DNA of 56,920 nt from Methylophaga sp. OBS1 (GTDB lineage: Bacteria > Pseudomonadota > Gammaproteobacteria > Nitrosococcales > Methylophagaceae): the NCBI RefSeq assembly GCF_026319365.1, contig NZ_JAPDMS010000001.1:695449-752368 (forward strand). The letters are read 5' to 3'. The translations under genes were made by a program, and so were the position numbers. The notes beneath the pieces were generated by a model that saw nothing but the letters and a program-made list of their open reading frames with translations, was not told the DNA's origin and made no database searches. Shown here piece after piece: positions 27,629 through 36,313 of the stretch (the stretch's first letter is position 1; every line of letters starts with the position of its first letter).

Positions 27629-28684
27629 ATGCATCGACTATTTATTACCCTAATTTTACTCAGTCTGACCTGTGGCAGCCATGCCGCCGAGGTGGATAAT
27701 CTTTACCAGGCTTCATCGCCGGTCAGTTCCCGCGATGCGCAGGAAAGGGCAGCATTGATGCCCCAGCTACTGCAACAGGTGATGCTCAAAGTGGTGGGTA
27801 ATAAAGCCCTGCTGGAAACTGCAGCGCTGGCGCCGGTTCTCTCTGAAGCAGAACAGTACATGCAGCAATATGAATACCGCCGCACCAATATTGCGGCGGC
27901 AGATTTAACCCAGCCCGATCAACTTTCCCTCACGTTACGATTTGACCCCGCTGCAGTGAATCGGGCTTTAACAGCGCTTGAGCTGCCCATCTGGGGCAGT
28001 AACCGGCCTGATATTTTAATCTGGGCTGTCATTGAGGCCAGCGGTGAATCCAGCATTCTGGGACTGGAAACGGCGCCCATGGTCGTATTTCGTCCATTGA
28101 GTCAGGCCGCCGATCAGCGTGGTTTGCCCATCCTGATGCCATTGATGGATTTGCAGGATCAGCGCGCGCTGACGATAAGCGATCTCAAACAAAGTAATCA
28201 GGCTGCGATTGACAGTGCCTCTGATCGATACGGTGCCGACATTGTGATGACTGCAGTGGTGAAATTGAATGATGATGAGGCTCAGGTGTCATGGTCTGCT
28301 AACGGCGCTGGCCTGAATGACACCTGGCAGTCGCAGGGGGACGTGCAGGAGGCATTTGCTGCCGGGGTTGGCCATCTGGCTGATAAACTGGCGCTGCAAT
28401 ACGGGCAACGCGTGGATAACGGCGGTGAAGCTCAGAGACTGACCCTGCAAATAAAAGACGTGCTGAGTTACGCTGATTTCACACGCCTGATGACCTATCT
28501 GGAACAGCTTGAACTGATCAGCGATATCCGTGTTATTAATCTGGGTGCCCAGCAACTGGACCTGGATATCGCCTTCAGGGGCAGTCTGGAAGTGTTGCAA
28601 AGAACGCTCAGTGTTGGCAGTTTATTAGTCGAAGAACCGCAATCTAACAGCAACGATGCCAAACTTTATCGGTTAACACCTTGA
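27629..28684 (+). CDS. DUF2066 exported protein
   Basis: A 351-residue protein with signal peptide (LFITLILLSLTCGSHA) and the DUF2066 body (VDNLYQASSPVSSRDAQERAALMP, LLQQVMLKVVGNK). Conserved beside purM in Gammaproteobacteria, probably periplasmic; function unknown. The ATG lies six bases after the -10 box, suggesting leaderless translation. Confidence 0.85.
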   Translation: MHRLFITLILLSLTCGSHAAEVDNLYQASSPVSSRDAQERAALMPQLLQQVMLKVVGNKALLETAALAPVLSEAEQYMQQYEYRRTNIAAADLTQPDQLSLTLRFDPAAVNRALTALELPIWGSNRPDILIWAVIEASGESSILGLETAPMVVFRPLSQAADQRGLPILMPLMDLQDQRALTISDLKQSNQAAIDSASDRYGADIVMTAVVKLNDDEAQVSWSANGAGLNDTWQSQGDVQEAFAAGVGHLADKLALQYGQRVDNGGEAQRLTLQIKDVLSYADFTRLMTYLEQLELISDIRVINLGAQQLDLDIAFRGSLEVLQRTLSVGSLLVEEPQSNSNDAKLYRLTP

Positions 28685-29238
28685 GTCTGAAAGATATTCC
28701 CAATCTGATTTCCATGCTTCGCATTCTGCTGGTTGCGCCCGTCGTGTGGGCACTGGCATCAGAGCAGTTCCTGTTAGCCCTGCTGTTGTTCGCCGTGGCG
28801 GGGATTTCCGACGGGCTGGATGGCTTTCTGGCCAAGCATTTTCACTGGGAATCCCGGCTGGGTTCGATTCTGGATCCGATTGCCGACAAACTCCTGCTGG
28901 TCGCCAGCTTTGCGACATTAACCTGGCTGGGACTACTGCCAGTGTGGTTGCTCTGGCTGGTGCTGGCCCGCGATGTCATCATAATCAGCGGTGGGCTTGC
29001 TTATCATTACTATCTCGGACAATTCGATCTCAGCCCGTTGTGGAGCAGTAAAATTAATACCACATTGCAGATAGCACTGGTCCTGCTGGTGATGATCCAG
29101 CAACCGTGGCTGCCGGGTCTGGACAAGGTTGTCACGATTGGCATCTGGCTGGTTGTTGCCAGTGTCATTAACAGCGGCACGGAATATGTTCTGGTATGGG
29201 GAACAAGAGCATGGCGGCAGATCAAACAAAAACGATGA
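28681..29238 (+). CDS. CDP-alcohol phosphatidyltransferase, PgsA-like
   Basis: A 185-residue membrane enzyme with the family motif spread over SDGLDGFLAKHF and GSILDPIADKLL; the usual Arg of the motif is Lys here. Several helices follow. It most likely makes phosphatidylglycerol-phosphate or a related phospholipid. It starts with TTG overlapping the DUF2066 stop by four bases. Confidence 0.85.
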   Translation: MSLKDIPNLISMLRILLVAPVVWALASEQFLLALLLFAVAGISDGLDGFLAKHFHWESRLGSILDPIADKLLLVASFATLTWLGLLPVWLLWLVLARDVIIISGGLAYHYYLGQFDLSPLWSSKINTTLQIALVLLVMIQQPWLPGLDKVVTIGIWLVVASVINSGTEYVLVWGTRAWRQIKQKR

Positions 29239-30281
29239 GTGACACCAATAAACTGATTTTACTGGTCAGTCTGATTGCGGGCGGCTGGTTGCTGTTCCAG
29301 CTATCGCCGGTGCTGATGCCATTTTTTATTGCCGCTCTGCTGGCTTATCTTGGTGATCCGCTGGTCGATAGACTGGAAAACTGGAAACTGTCACGCACCG
29401 TTGCCGTGACTGTCGTGTTTGCTGTGCTGTTTATCGCCATGATTATCCTGTTGCTGGTGCTGTTGCCGATGCTCAGTGGTCAGGTGACCAAGCTGTTTAC
29501 CAATTTGCCGGGTTATCTCAACATGGCACAAAAAGCGCTGGAGCCGTTGCTTATCGGTGCGGGACTGCCCAGCGATGTGTTTAATCTGCAAACGCTGAAA
29601 CAGGCACTCAACAACTACTGGTCTGAGATGGGCAATGTTGCCGGTGGTGTGTTCAGTTATGTCACCCAGTCCGGCATGGCACTGCTGCAATGGGTCGGGA
29701 ACCTGGTGTTGATCCCGGTGCTGACGTTTTATTTGTTACGTGACTGGGATGTGCTCGTAGCGCGTTTTCGTGAGCTGTTACCCCGTCGAATATCGGGTAA
29801 ATTCATCGAAATGTCACTGGAATGTGATGACATGCTGGCAGGCTTTATCCGAGGGCAGTTGATGGTGATGCTGGCACTGGCGATTATTTACACCGTTGGC
29901 CTGAGTCTTATTGGTCTGGAACTGGCACTGTTGCTGGGCGTGATTGCTGGACTGGTCAGCTTTGTCCCATACCTTGGTTTGATTGTCGGTATCGCGCTGG
30001 CGGGCCTGGCGGCCTTTTTCCAATTCGGCGAGTGGTTACCGGTGTTTTATGTGGTGATTGTGTTCACTGTTGCTCAATCAATAGAAGGCATGCTCTTGAC
30101 CCCGCATTTTGTCGGCGAACGTATCGGTCTGCATCCGGTCGCGGTCATCTTTGCGGTATTGGCCGGCGGTAAGTTATTTGGCTTTACCGGTGTTTTGCTG
30201 GCGTTACCGGTGGCCGCGGTAGTCATGGTGCTCCTGCGTCATGCGCATCAGCGCTACGTCAGCAGCCACCTTTATTCCTGA
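29211..30281 (+). CDS. AI-2E family transporter, PerM-like
   Basis: About 356 residues with some eight membrane helices and the conserved VGERIGLHPVAVIFAVLAGGKLFGFTGVLLALPVAAV C-terminal region of the PerM/YdgG family (exporters or Na+/H+-related). ATG 29211 has GGGGA upstream; ATG 29235 forms an ATGA overlap with the previous gene and is the alternative. Confidence 0.88.
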   Translation: MAADQTKTMSDTNKLILLVSLIAGGWLLFQLSPVLMPFFIAALLAYLGDPLVDRLENWKLSRTVAVTVVFAVLFIAMIILLLVLLPMLSGQVTKLFTNLPGYLNMAQKALEPLLIGAGLPSDVFNLQTLKQALNNYWSEMGNVAGGVFSYVTQSGMALLQWVGNLVLIPVLTFYLLRDWDVLVARFRELLPRRISGKFIEMSLECDDMLAGFIRGQLMVMLALAIIYTVGLSLIGLELALLLGVIAGLVSFVPYLGLIVGIALAGLAAFFQFGEWLPVFYVVIVFTVAQSIEGMLLTPHFVGERIGLHPVAVIFAVLAGGKLFGFTGVLLALPVAAVVMVLLRHAHQRYVSSHLYS

Positions 30282-30295
30282 TTTTTCTGATTATC

Positions 30296-31000
30296 ATGAC
30301 GGTCGCCCAAACTCAGTTAACGCTGCGCCTGACGCCACAGGAAATTTATCGCCTGGATAACTTTCTGTTCGCCAAACCCGAAACCGAGCAGGCGCTCAAG
30401 GCGTTTTGTGATCTCGACAGTCTTGATTTTCTCTATCTCTGTGGCGAGGGTGGCACCGGTAAGACCCACTTGTTGATTGCTTGTGCTGAGCGCGTTCAGC
30501 AATTGGGCTACCGTGTGATCTACTTGTCACTGGCTGAGTTGACTCAAACTGCTCAGCCTGGGGTGCTGGAATCCCTGGAACAGGCTGACTTGCTCTGTCT
30601 GGATGATCTGGAAGCGATTGCCGGAAACCGGGAGTGGGAAGTGGCTTTATTCCACTGCTTTAACCGGCTGCACGATGCCAAAGGTCATTTACTGGTGGCC
30701 ACTGAAAATAATCCGGCCAACACCCGAATTGAACTGCCTGATTTACGTTCAAGACTAGCCACCGGTCTAGTGTATCAGCTCACCAGCATGAGTGATGAAC
30801 AAAAGCAGCAGGCTTTGATATTGCAGGCGCAGTCGCGCGGGCTGAGCATGAGTGACGAGGTCGCGCAATATCTGCTTCGCCATTATGGCCGTGATATGCC
30901 GGCACTGATGACGGTATTGCAGCAGCTCGATAAAGCCTCACTGCAGGCCAAGCGTCGTTTGACTATTCCTTTTGTAAGGCAGGTGCTGGGCAATGGCTAA
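30296..31000 (+). CDS. DnaA regulatory inactivator Hda
   Basis: A 234-residue AAA+ protein like the DnaA ATPase core: Walker A CGEGGTGKTHLL, Walker B LLCLDDLEAI, and the sensor region LPDLRSRLATGLVYQL. The N-terminal QTQLTLRLTP carries the clamp-binding-like segment. With the loaded beta clamp it triggers DnaA-ATP hydrolysis to stop re-initiation. It overlaps the next gene by eight bases. Confidence 0.95.
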   Translation: MTVAQTQLTLRLTPQEIYRLDNFLFAKPETEQALKAFCDLDSLDFLYLCGEGGTGKTHLLIACAERVQQLGYRVIYLSLAELTQTAQPGVLESLEQADLLCLDDLEAIAGNREWEVALFHCFNRLHDAKGHLLVATENNPANTRIELPDLRSRLATGLVYQLTSMSDEQKQQALILQAQSRGLSMSDEVAQYLLRHYGRDMPALMTVLQQLDKASLQAKRRLTIPFVRQVLGNG

Positions 31001-31919
31001 AAGCCATCTCAGCCTGATTCTGCCTGATGCTGCCGCTGTATTTGCCAATGAACTGAATCGGGCCTTATGGCCTGACGCACTGCACAAAATACTTAATAAA
31101 GCCCGTTTTCAGCCCGATAGTCGCGCTTATTATCTGCATTTACTGGCTTTATTTTCCGAATCTAATCAAGCGGCCGGTTTGCCGGTAGCGCAGCTGCGCG
31201 GGGGCAGCGTCAATTCACTCTGTGCTGATCCCTGTTACCTGCACCCGGATCGGGATCAATTGCTGCTGTTTTATCGTGATCTGGATATCACGCTTGAAGA
31301 AGCGCATGCATTCGCCTGCCGTATTCAGCCTTTGCTGGATGCGTACCAGGGCCACCTTAACGTGATCAGTGCCGAGGAGTGGTTACTGGAACTGCACAGC
31401 TTGCCCGAGGTGGACTTTACGCCCAAAGAAGGCCTTAATGGTCTGCCTGTGAGTGATAAGCTGCCACAAGGTTTACAGGCAAGCGACTGGATAAGACTGT
31501 GGAATGAAATCCAGATGCTGCTGTTTGATTGTCAGGAAAATCTGGCCCGCGAACAGGCTGGCAAAGTACCCATCAATAGTCTCTGGTTCTGGGGGCAGGG
31601 CAGCTTGCCGACGCTACAATCATGGCCGCATGTATCCGGTGATGACAAGGTGCTGGCGAAACTGGCCAAAGAGAGTCACTCGGTTTTTCACGCTGTGGTG
31701 TCAGCCTATCAAGAGATGGCAGGCAAACAGGCACTTCATATGATCAAGTTTGAAATCGAGCAGGACTGGCAGCAGCAACTGGATGATTTGCTTGATAACT
31801 GGCTTGTACCAGCCTTTCAGGCACTTCGTCGCGGCCAGCTTAAAGAGCTGGATATCATCATACCGGAGTGGGGCCGTTACCGGTTGACACCAATGAAAAG
31901 CTGGCAAGTGTGGAAATGA
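30993..31919 (+). CDS. COG4255-type protein (recJ neighbour)
   Basis: A 308-residue soluble protein of the family often labelled phosphoglycerate-mutase-like and found upstream of recJ. Features: SLCADPCYLHPDRDQLLL, PINSLWFWGQGSLP and the C-terminal WGRYRLTPMKSWQVWK. Function unverified. It overlaps recJ by an ATGA junction. Confidence 0.75.
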   Translation: MAKSHLSLILPDAAAVFANELNRALWPDALHKILNKARFQPDSRAYYLHLLALFSESNQAAGLPVAQLRGGSVNSLCADPCYLHPDRDQLLLFYRDLDITLEEAHAFACRIQPLLDAYQGHLNVISAEEWLLELHSLPEVDFTPKEGLNGLPVSDKLPQGLQASDWIRLWNEIQMLLFDCQENLAREQAGKVPINSLWFWGQGSLPTLQSWPHVSGDDKVLAKLAKESHSVFHAVVSAYQEMAGKQALHMIKFEIEQDWQQQLDDLLDNWLVPAFQALRRGQLKELDIIIPEWGRYRLTPMKSWQVWK

Positions 31920-33652
31920 AACAGGTCGACATCAAACAACGCGATAGTAGCGGCTGGGAGAACCTGCCGGAGCACTGGCCGGACTGCCTGCGCCGGGTGC
32001 TGGCCGCCAGAGGTATACAAAAGGCCGAAAACCTGTTTTTTGAATTGACTGATTTGCCCCGGCCCGAGCAGATGCTGGGTATGGAGCAGGCCGTAGCTTT
32101 GCTGCTTGAAGCGATAGAACAGCAATGGAAAGTCACCGTCGTCGCCGACTTTGACAGCGATGGTGCCACCAGTTGTGCACTGGCCATTCGTGGGCTCAAA
32201 GCCATGGGACTGAAAAATATCGACTTTATTGTCCCCAACCGCTTTGTTCACGGTTACGGGCTGACGCCAGAACTGCTCGATGAAATCCCCACTGACAGCC
32301 AGCCGGACTTATTGCTCACGGTTGATAACGGTATTGCCGCAGTGGCGGGGGTGGATGCCGCCCGGGCGCGTGGTATTAAGGTATTGGTCACGGATCATCA
32401 TCTGGCCGGTGAAACCCTGCCGCAAGCCGATGCCATTATTAATCCCAATCAGCCCGGTGATAATTTTCCCTCGAAAAACCTGGCCGGCGTTGGCGTCTGC
32501 TTTTATCTGCTGCTGGGGCTGAGACAAGCTTTACGTGAGCAGAGCGGGTTTGAACAGCAGGGGATAAAACAACCCAATGTCAGCGACTGGCTGGATCTGG
32601 TGGCGCTGGGCACGGTGGCCGATGTGGTGCCGCTGGATCAGCTTAACCGGACTTTAGTGGATGTGGGCCTGAAACGGATGCGCCAGCGGCGTGCCTGTGC
32701 CGGTATCCTGGCTTTGGCTCAGGTAGCCGGCCGTGAGGCCGTCAAGTTGGCCAGTCCGGATTTAGCCTTCAGCATCGCGCCCAGGCTCAATGCGGCGGGG
32801 CGGATGGATGATATGGGCCTGGGCATTAACCTGCTGCTCTCTGATGACTGGCAGCAGGCGCTTTCTGCAGCCGCACAACTGGACCAGATAAACCAGGACA
32901 GGCGCAGTGTCGAACAGCAGATGCAGCAGGATGCGCTAAGCATGCTCGAAAAACTGTCACTGGACGCCGATAACACTGCCCCCGGTTTTTGTCTGTTTGA
33001 CTCAGAATGGCATCAGGGCGTGATTGGTTTACTGGCTTCACGGATCAAGGAAAAACTGCACCGGCCGGTGATTGCCTTCGCACCGGGTAATGAAGGTGAA
33101 ATCAAAGGCTCAGCGCGCTCGATTGCCGGCGTACATATTCGTGATGTATTAGCCCGTATCGCTACCCGTCACCCGGACATGCTGCAACGCTTTGGCGGCC
33201 ATGCCATGGCAGCCGGGTTAACGCTGAAACAGGATGATTTCCAAACCTTTGCCCATGCCTTTGAAACCGTGCTCACAGAAATGGTCGAACCGGCGGTTTA
33301 CCAGCAACACCTGCATTCCGATGGTGAACTGCATCACGGTGAAATCAATCTCACTCTGGCTGAGCAATTACCCAACGCCGCCCCGTGGGGGCAGGGTTTT
33401 GAAGAACCCCGCTTCCATGGTCTGTTTGAAGTCGCTGACTGGCGTCTGGTGGGGCAGGAACAGGACCATTTACGTCTTAGTTTAAGCCTGCCCGATAACC
33501 GGCAAATCACCGCCATGGCCTTCAGGCAAGGCAAGCCCGACTGGCTGGAGCGGGGCACACAAGTCCTGATTCGTTACCGGCTGGCCGTGAACGAATTTCG
33601 GGCGACTAAATCGGTGCAGTTTCTGGTGGATGATTTATTGCAGCCAGATTGA
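31916..33652 (+). CDS. Single-strand exonuclease RecJ
   Basis: A protein of about 578 residues, the usual RecJ length. DHH phosphoesterase motifs: DFDSDGATSCAL (motif I), LTVDNGIA, VTDHHLAGE (motif III), then the DHHA1 segment (GSARSIAGVHIRDVLA, FGGHAMAAGLTL) and the C-terminal OB domain. It degrades 5' ends in RecF-type repair and mismatch repair. ATG 31916 overlaps the upstream stop; longer in-frame starts are unlikely. Confidence 0.95.
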   Translation: MKQVDIKQRDSSGWENLPEHWPDCLRRVLAARGIQKAENLFFELTDLPRPEQMLGMEQAVALLLEAIEQQWKVTVVADFDSDGATSCALAIRGLKAMGLKNIDFIVPNRFVHGYGLTPELLDEIPTDSQPDLLLTVDNGIAAVAGVDAARARGIKVLVTDHHLAGETLPQADAIINPNQPGDNFPSKNLAGVGVCFYLLLGLRQALREQSGFEQQGIKQPNVSDWLDLVALGTVADVVPLDQLNRTLVDVGLKRMRQRRACAGILALAQVAGREAVKLASPDLAFSIAPRLNAAGRMDDMGLGINLLLSDDWQQALSAAAQLDQINQDRRSVEQQMQQDALSMLEKLSLDADNTAPGFCLFDSEWHQGVIGLLASRIKEKLHRPVIAFAPGNEGEIKGSARSIAGVHIRDVLARIATRHPDMLQRFGGHAMAAGLTLKQDDFQTFAHAFETVLTEMVEPAVYQQHLHSDGELHHGEINLTLAEQLPNAAPWGQGFEEPRFHGLFEVADWRLVGQEQDHLRLSLSLPDNRQITAMAFRQGKPDWLERGTQVLIRYRLAVNEFRATKSVQFLVDDLLQPD

Positions 33653-33728
33653 TAATCAGCAAGAGAAAAGGTCAGTTAGTATAAACCCGGATGAAGGGTA
33701 AATGTGTTCTCATTGAAACATGCTTGTT

Positions 33729-34253
33729 TCAATAAAAATAACTGGCCCCCACCCAGACAAGGGCAACAAGCAGGAAAGATATCGTGGCTGTCTGCGTTTT
33801 GTATTGCTGAAACCACTTTTGTGCTTGATTGCCCAGCAGCCAGACAAGTAAGCCCAATCCGAAATAACGGGCAGCCCGAGCAAGTGACGTGGCCACAATG
33901 TACAACGAGAAGGCATAGCCCGTGGCGCCAGCTGCCAGCATCGCGATCTGAAATGGCACAGGGGTGATACCAACACTCAATACGAACCAGAAGCCTTGTT
34001 CATGGATATCGGCGCGGATGCTATCGAATTCCGAAGGTGATGCAAGCCAACTTACCAACTGGTCACCTATCTGCTCGAAAAGATAATAACCGAAGAAATA
34101 CCCCAGAGAAGCACCGAGCAGACAACCCAGAAGTGCTGACAGGCAAATTGCCCATAATCGATCGCGACGACTCTGCAGTAGCGGGATCAACATGGCCTCA
34201 AGAGGGATGGGCAGGATGAGTGACTCGAGAAAGGAAATAAATCCCACGCCCAC
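33729..34253 (-). CDS. VTT/DedA-like membrane protein, 5' end disrupted
   Basis: 174 codons from a GTG, with VTT-domain features (FISFLESLILPIPLEAMLIPL, YFFGYYLFEQIGDQLVSW, GITPVPFQIAMLAAGA). The start lacks a Shine-Dalgarno. Upstream codons up to ~34303 in the same frame read FQKFKQACEKLIYSRHLL, which looks like the natural N terminus, but the ATGs at 34315 and 34334 are one base out of frame, split by an A5 run. Probably a frameshifted gene or a sequencing error. Confidence 0.7.
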   Translation of the reverse strand: MGVGFISFLESLILPIPLEAMLIPLLQSRRDRLWAICLSALLGCLLGASLGYFFGYYLFEQIGDQLVSWLASPSEFDSIRADIHEQGFWFVLSVGITPVPFQIAMLAAGATGYAFSLYIVATSLARAARYFGLGLLVWLLGNQAQKWFQQYKTQTATISFLLVALVWVGASYFY

Positions 34254-34387
34254 AAGAAGGTGACGAGAATAAATCAGCTTTTCGCAGGCCTGCTTGAATT
34301 TTTGAAAGATGACATTTCCTTATGAATAGCCATGGTGGGAGCAATAAGTATAAGCTTTTCCATAAATGGTGCTACCGGCTCTGATTA

Positions 34388-34490
34388 GCCGCGATCAGTG
34401 ATCTGACGAACGACTTCGATTTTTAATTCTTCGGGATAACGTTTGTCGCTCATTTGCACCTCTCTGAGTGCCATTTTAATGGCTGAGAGG
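34388..34490 (-). mobile_element. IS3-family remnant (start of transposase OrfA)
   Basis: On the minus strand, ATG at 34453 opens MSDKRYPEELKIEVVRQITD, a typical N terminus of IS3-family OrfA, ending in a stop after 22 codons. Just upstream is the hairpin CACCTCTC...GAGAGGTG expected near the element end. The rest of the element is gone. Nothing else recognisable lies in 34254-34582. Confidence 0.65.
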
Positions 34491-34582
34491 TGTCTAGCAA
34501 ATCGGTGGCTATTCAGGTTTACCCCCATGATGGCCTCCAAATTAAACACGATGACAAGAGTACTATTAAGGAGATCGAGGTA

Positions 34583-35053
34583 ATGTACAAACGGATTTTT
34601 TTGTTGTCACTAGGAATTGTTTATCTGATTGCTGTTTATATTGTTTTTTGGGTAAAGGTTGATTCTGTCGAAGACATTCAGAGACTTCATCGTTATGAAG
34701 GAAAAATATTAGCTTTTGAGTGTGTTGATATTGATAAGTCCAGAGGAGCTAGAGAGACACGATTGAACACACTTCTGTCCACGGAAGAATACTTAAATTT
34801 TCGACTACCTGATAAGCAATGCGATGATTTCTATGAAAAAGTACAAGAACCACTAAAAAAGCAGTTTGTGGGGCATTTTATAGCTGCTAAAGTTATGCAG
34901 TTAGAAATAGGAGGGGTGGAAATAGTAAATTTTGATGAAGAAAAGAGAAGTGCGAATATACTGGCTTTGTGGATATTAATATTTCCTTTTGCAGTGATAT
35001 GTGCGCGTAAGTACATGATTTACCGAAAAGAAATTAATAAAGGCAAAGTCTAG
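34583..35053 (+). CDS. Two-helix membrane protein, paralogue 1
   Basis: 156 residues: N-terminal helix (FLLSLGIVYLIAVYIVFWV), an ~85-residue outer loop with two conserved cysteines (AFEC and KQCDDFYE), and a C-terminal helix (NILALWILIFPFAVIC). Shine-Dalgarno AAGGAG fits ATG 34583, so the longer frame from 34490 is unlikely. It is related to the genes at 35157 and 35843: shared EVQRLxxYxGKI, LMQLxIGG and FDEEK. Strongly AT-rich. Family not recognised. Confidence 0.75.
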   Translation: MYKRIFLLSLGIVYLIAVYIVFWVKVDSVEDIQRLHRYEGKILAFECVDIDKSRGARETRLNTLLSTEEYLNFRLPDKQCDDFYEKVQEPLKKQFVGHFIAAKVMQLEIGGVEIVNFDEEKRSANILALWILIFPFAVICARKYMIYRKEINKGKV

Positions 35054-35156
35054 TATGAATATGAAATGAAATACAATAACGCAATTAATATTACGGATAG
35101 ATAGCCGGTTATGTAAGAGCGGATAATATTGAAGTTATCGGAATTCAGGAGACTGG

Positions 35157-35684
35157 ATGTTTAAGTGGTGTGTCGCTTTATTGCTAATTTTCTTATATCA
35201 ATACTGGGTTTATTCCCTCTTTTGGACAGATGCTAATGCCGTCTCAGAAGTAGAAGGTGTCCAACACTATTCTGGTTCAATTTCTAGAATAGAGTGTTCG
35301 ACATACAAGAAAAAATTTGGAGTAACTAATGATAGGGTTTATATAAAATTAGAATATGGGCAGGAACTAAGTTTTCTTGATCGGGGGGTAGCCCGAAAGA
35401 ACTGTAAAGATTTCTATCAACAACTTGAGGAAATGCTCTTAGGAGAAAATAGTGGTGGTAAACGACCACTCACAACTGAAATTCGTGGAGAGATGTATCC
35501 CGAGCTTGTATTCGAAGGTTATTTCTTGGGAACTGCTCCATTGTTTGTCAGTTTTGATGGGCAGGAGTGGATTAATTTTCAAGAGCAAAAAGAAAGTCAG
35601 CGAGGGTTTGCTCTTTTTCTATCTCTGACTCCAATCTTTTCAATTCTATTTGTGATGGTAATTAGAAGACTGAAGTACCGATAA
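35157..35684 (+). CDS. Two-helix membrane protein, paralogue 2 (divergent)
   Basis: 175 residues: N-terminal helix (WCVALLLIFLYQYWVYSLFW), central domain with IEC and KNCKDFYQ cysteines matching those of its neighbours, a ~20-residue insert (LGENSGGKRPLTTEI), VFEGYFLG, and a C-terminal helix. It lacks the IGG-FDEEK block in exact form (VSFDGQEW instead). ATG 35157 follows CAGGAGA. Codon use is AT-rich. Family not recognised. Confidence 0.72.
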   Translation: MFKWCVALLLIFLYQYWVYSLFWTDANAVSEVEGVQHYSGSISRIECSTYKKKFGVTNDRVYIKLEYGQELSFLDRGVARKNCKDFYQQLEEMLLGENSGGKRPLTTEIRGEMYPELVFEGYFLGTAPLFVSFDGQEWINFQEQKESQRGFALFLSLTPIFSILFVMVIRRLKYR

Positions 35685-35842
35685 TTTACACCACAGTTCC
35701 AACTGGATGCATCCTTGGCTCTATATACATATAGTAGTTCGAGGAAATACAAGACTAACTATATCTTCTTCGCTGGAGTCCAAACAGGCTATTTCCGATA
35801 ATGACAACATTCTTACAATTGAAATAAATTACTGAGCATAAG

Positions 35843-36313
35843 TTGAAGTCGATAATTATCATCTTAATTTCAGGGTTCTACTTACTTGGTGTTTATTCTC
35901 TTTTATGGGTTAAAACGGATAAGCCTTCCGAGGTTCAGCGGCTAAACCTTTATCAAGGAAAGATACTAAGTTTGAAATGTTATCTTACGGACAAAGGTAA
36001 AACTGAAGAATATCGAATCATGGTGAATCTCGATAATAGTCATAACCTTGACTTTTACTTTCCGCATAAAACGTGTGATTACCTGTATAAAAATATACCT
36101 TCTCCGAAAGGATTGTATTTTGAGGGGTATTTTATAGCATCGACTCTAATGCAGCTTAAAATAGGAGGTAGAGAGCTAGTGTTGTTCGATGAGGAAAAAG
36201 AGCGTGCAAACATCTTTGCTCTTTATGTAGCGATCATTCCATTTATCGGTTACGCACTTGTTAAGCTGCTCCGGACTAGAAGAATAAAAAATGAACAGAA
36301 GTCATCTTCGTAA
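35843..36313 (+). CDS. Two-helix membrane protein, paralogue 3
   Basis: 156 residues from a TTG start with weak Shine-Dalgarno. N-terminal helix (IIIILISGFYLLGVYSLLWV), SEVQRLNLYQGKI, cysteines in SLKCYL and KTCDYLY, FEGYFIASTLMQLKIGG, FDEEKERANIFAL, then a C-terminal helix. Closest to paralogue 1. It overlaps the ankyrin lipoprotein gene by 23 bases, so these two are probably co-translated. Confidence 0.72.
   Translation: MKSIIIILISGFYLLGVYSLLWVKTDKPSEVQRLNLYQGKILSLKCYLTDKGKTEEYRIMVNLDNSHNLDFYFPHKTCDYLYKNIPSPKGLYFEGYFIASTLMQLKIGGRELVLFDEEKERANIFALYVAIIPFIGYALVKLLRTRRIKNEQKSSS

Noticed and set aside
34490..34582. 31-codon N-terminal extension of the first two-helix protein
   Set aside because: AAGGAG sits right before ATG 34583, and the extension overlaps the IS relic end.
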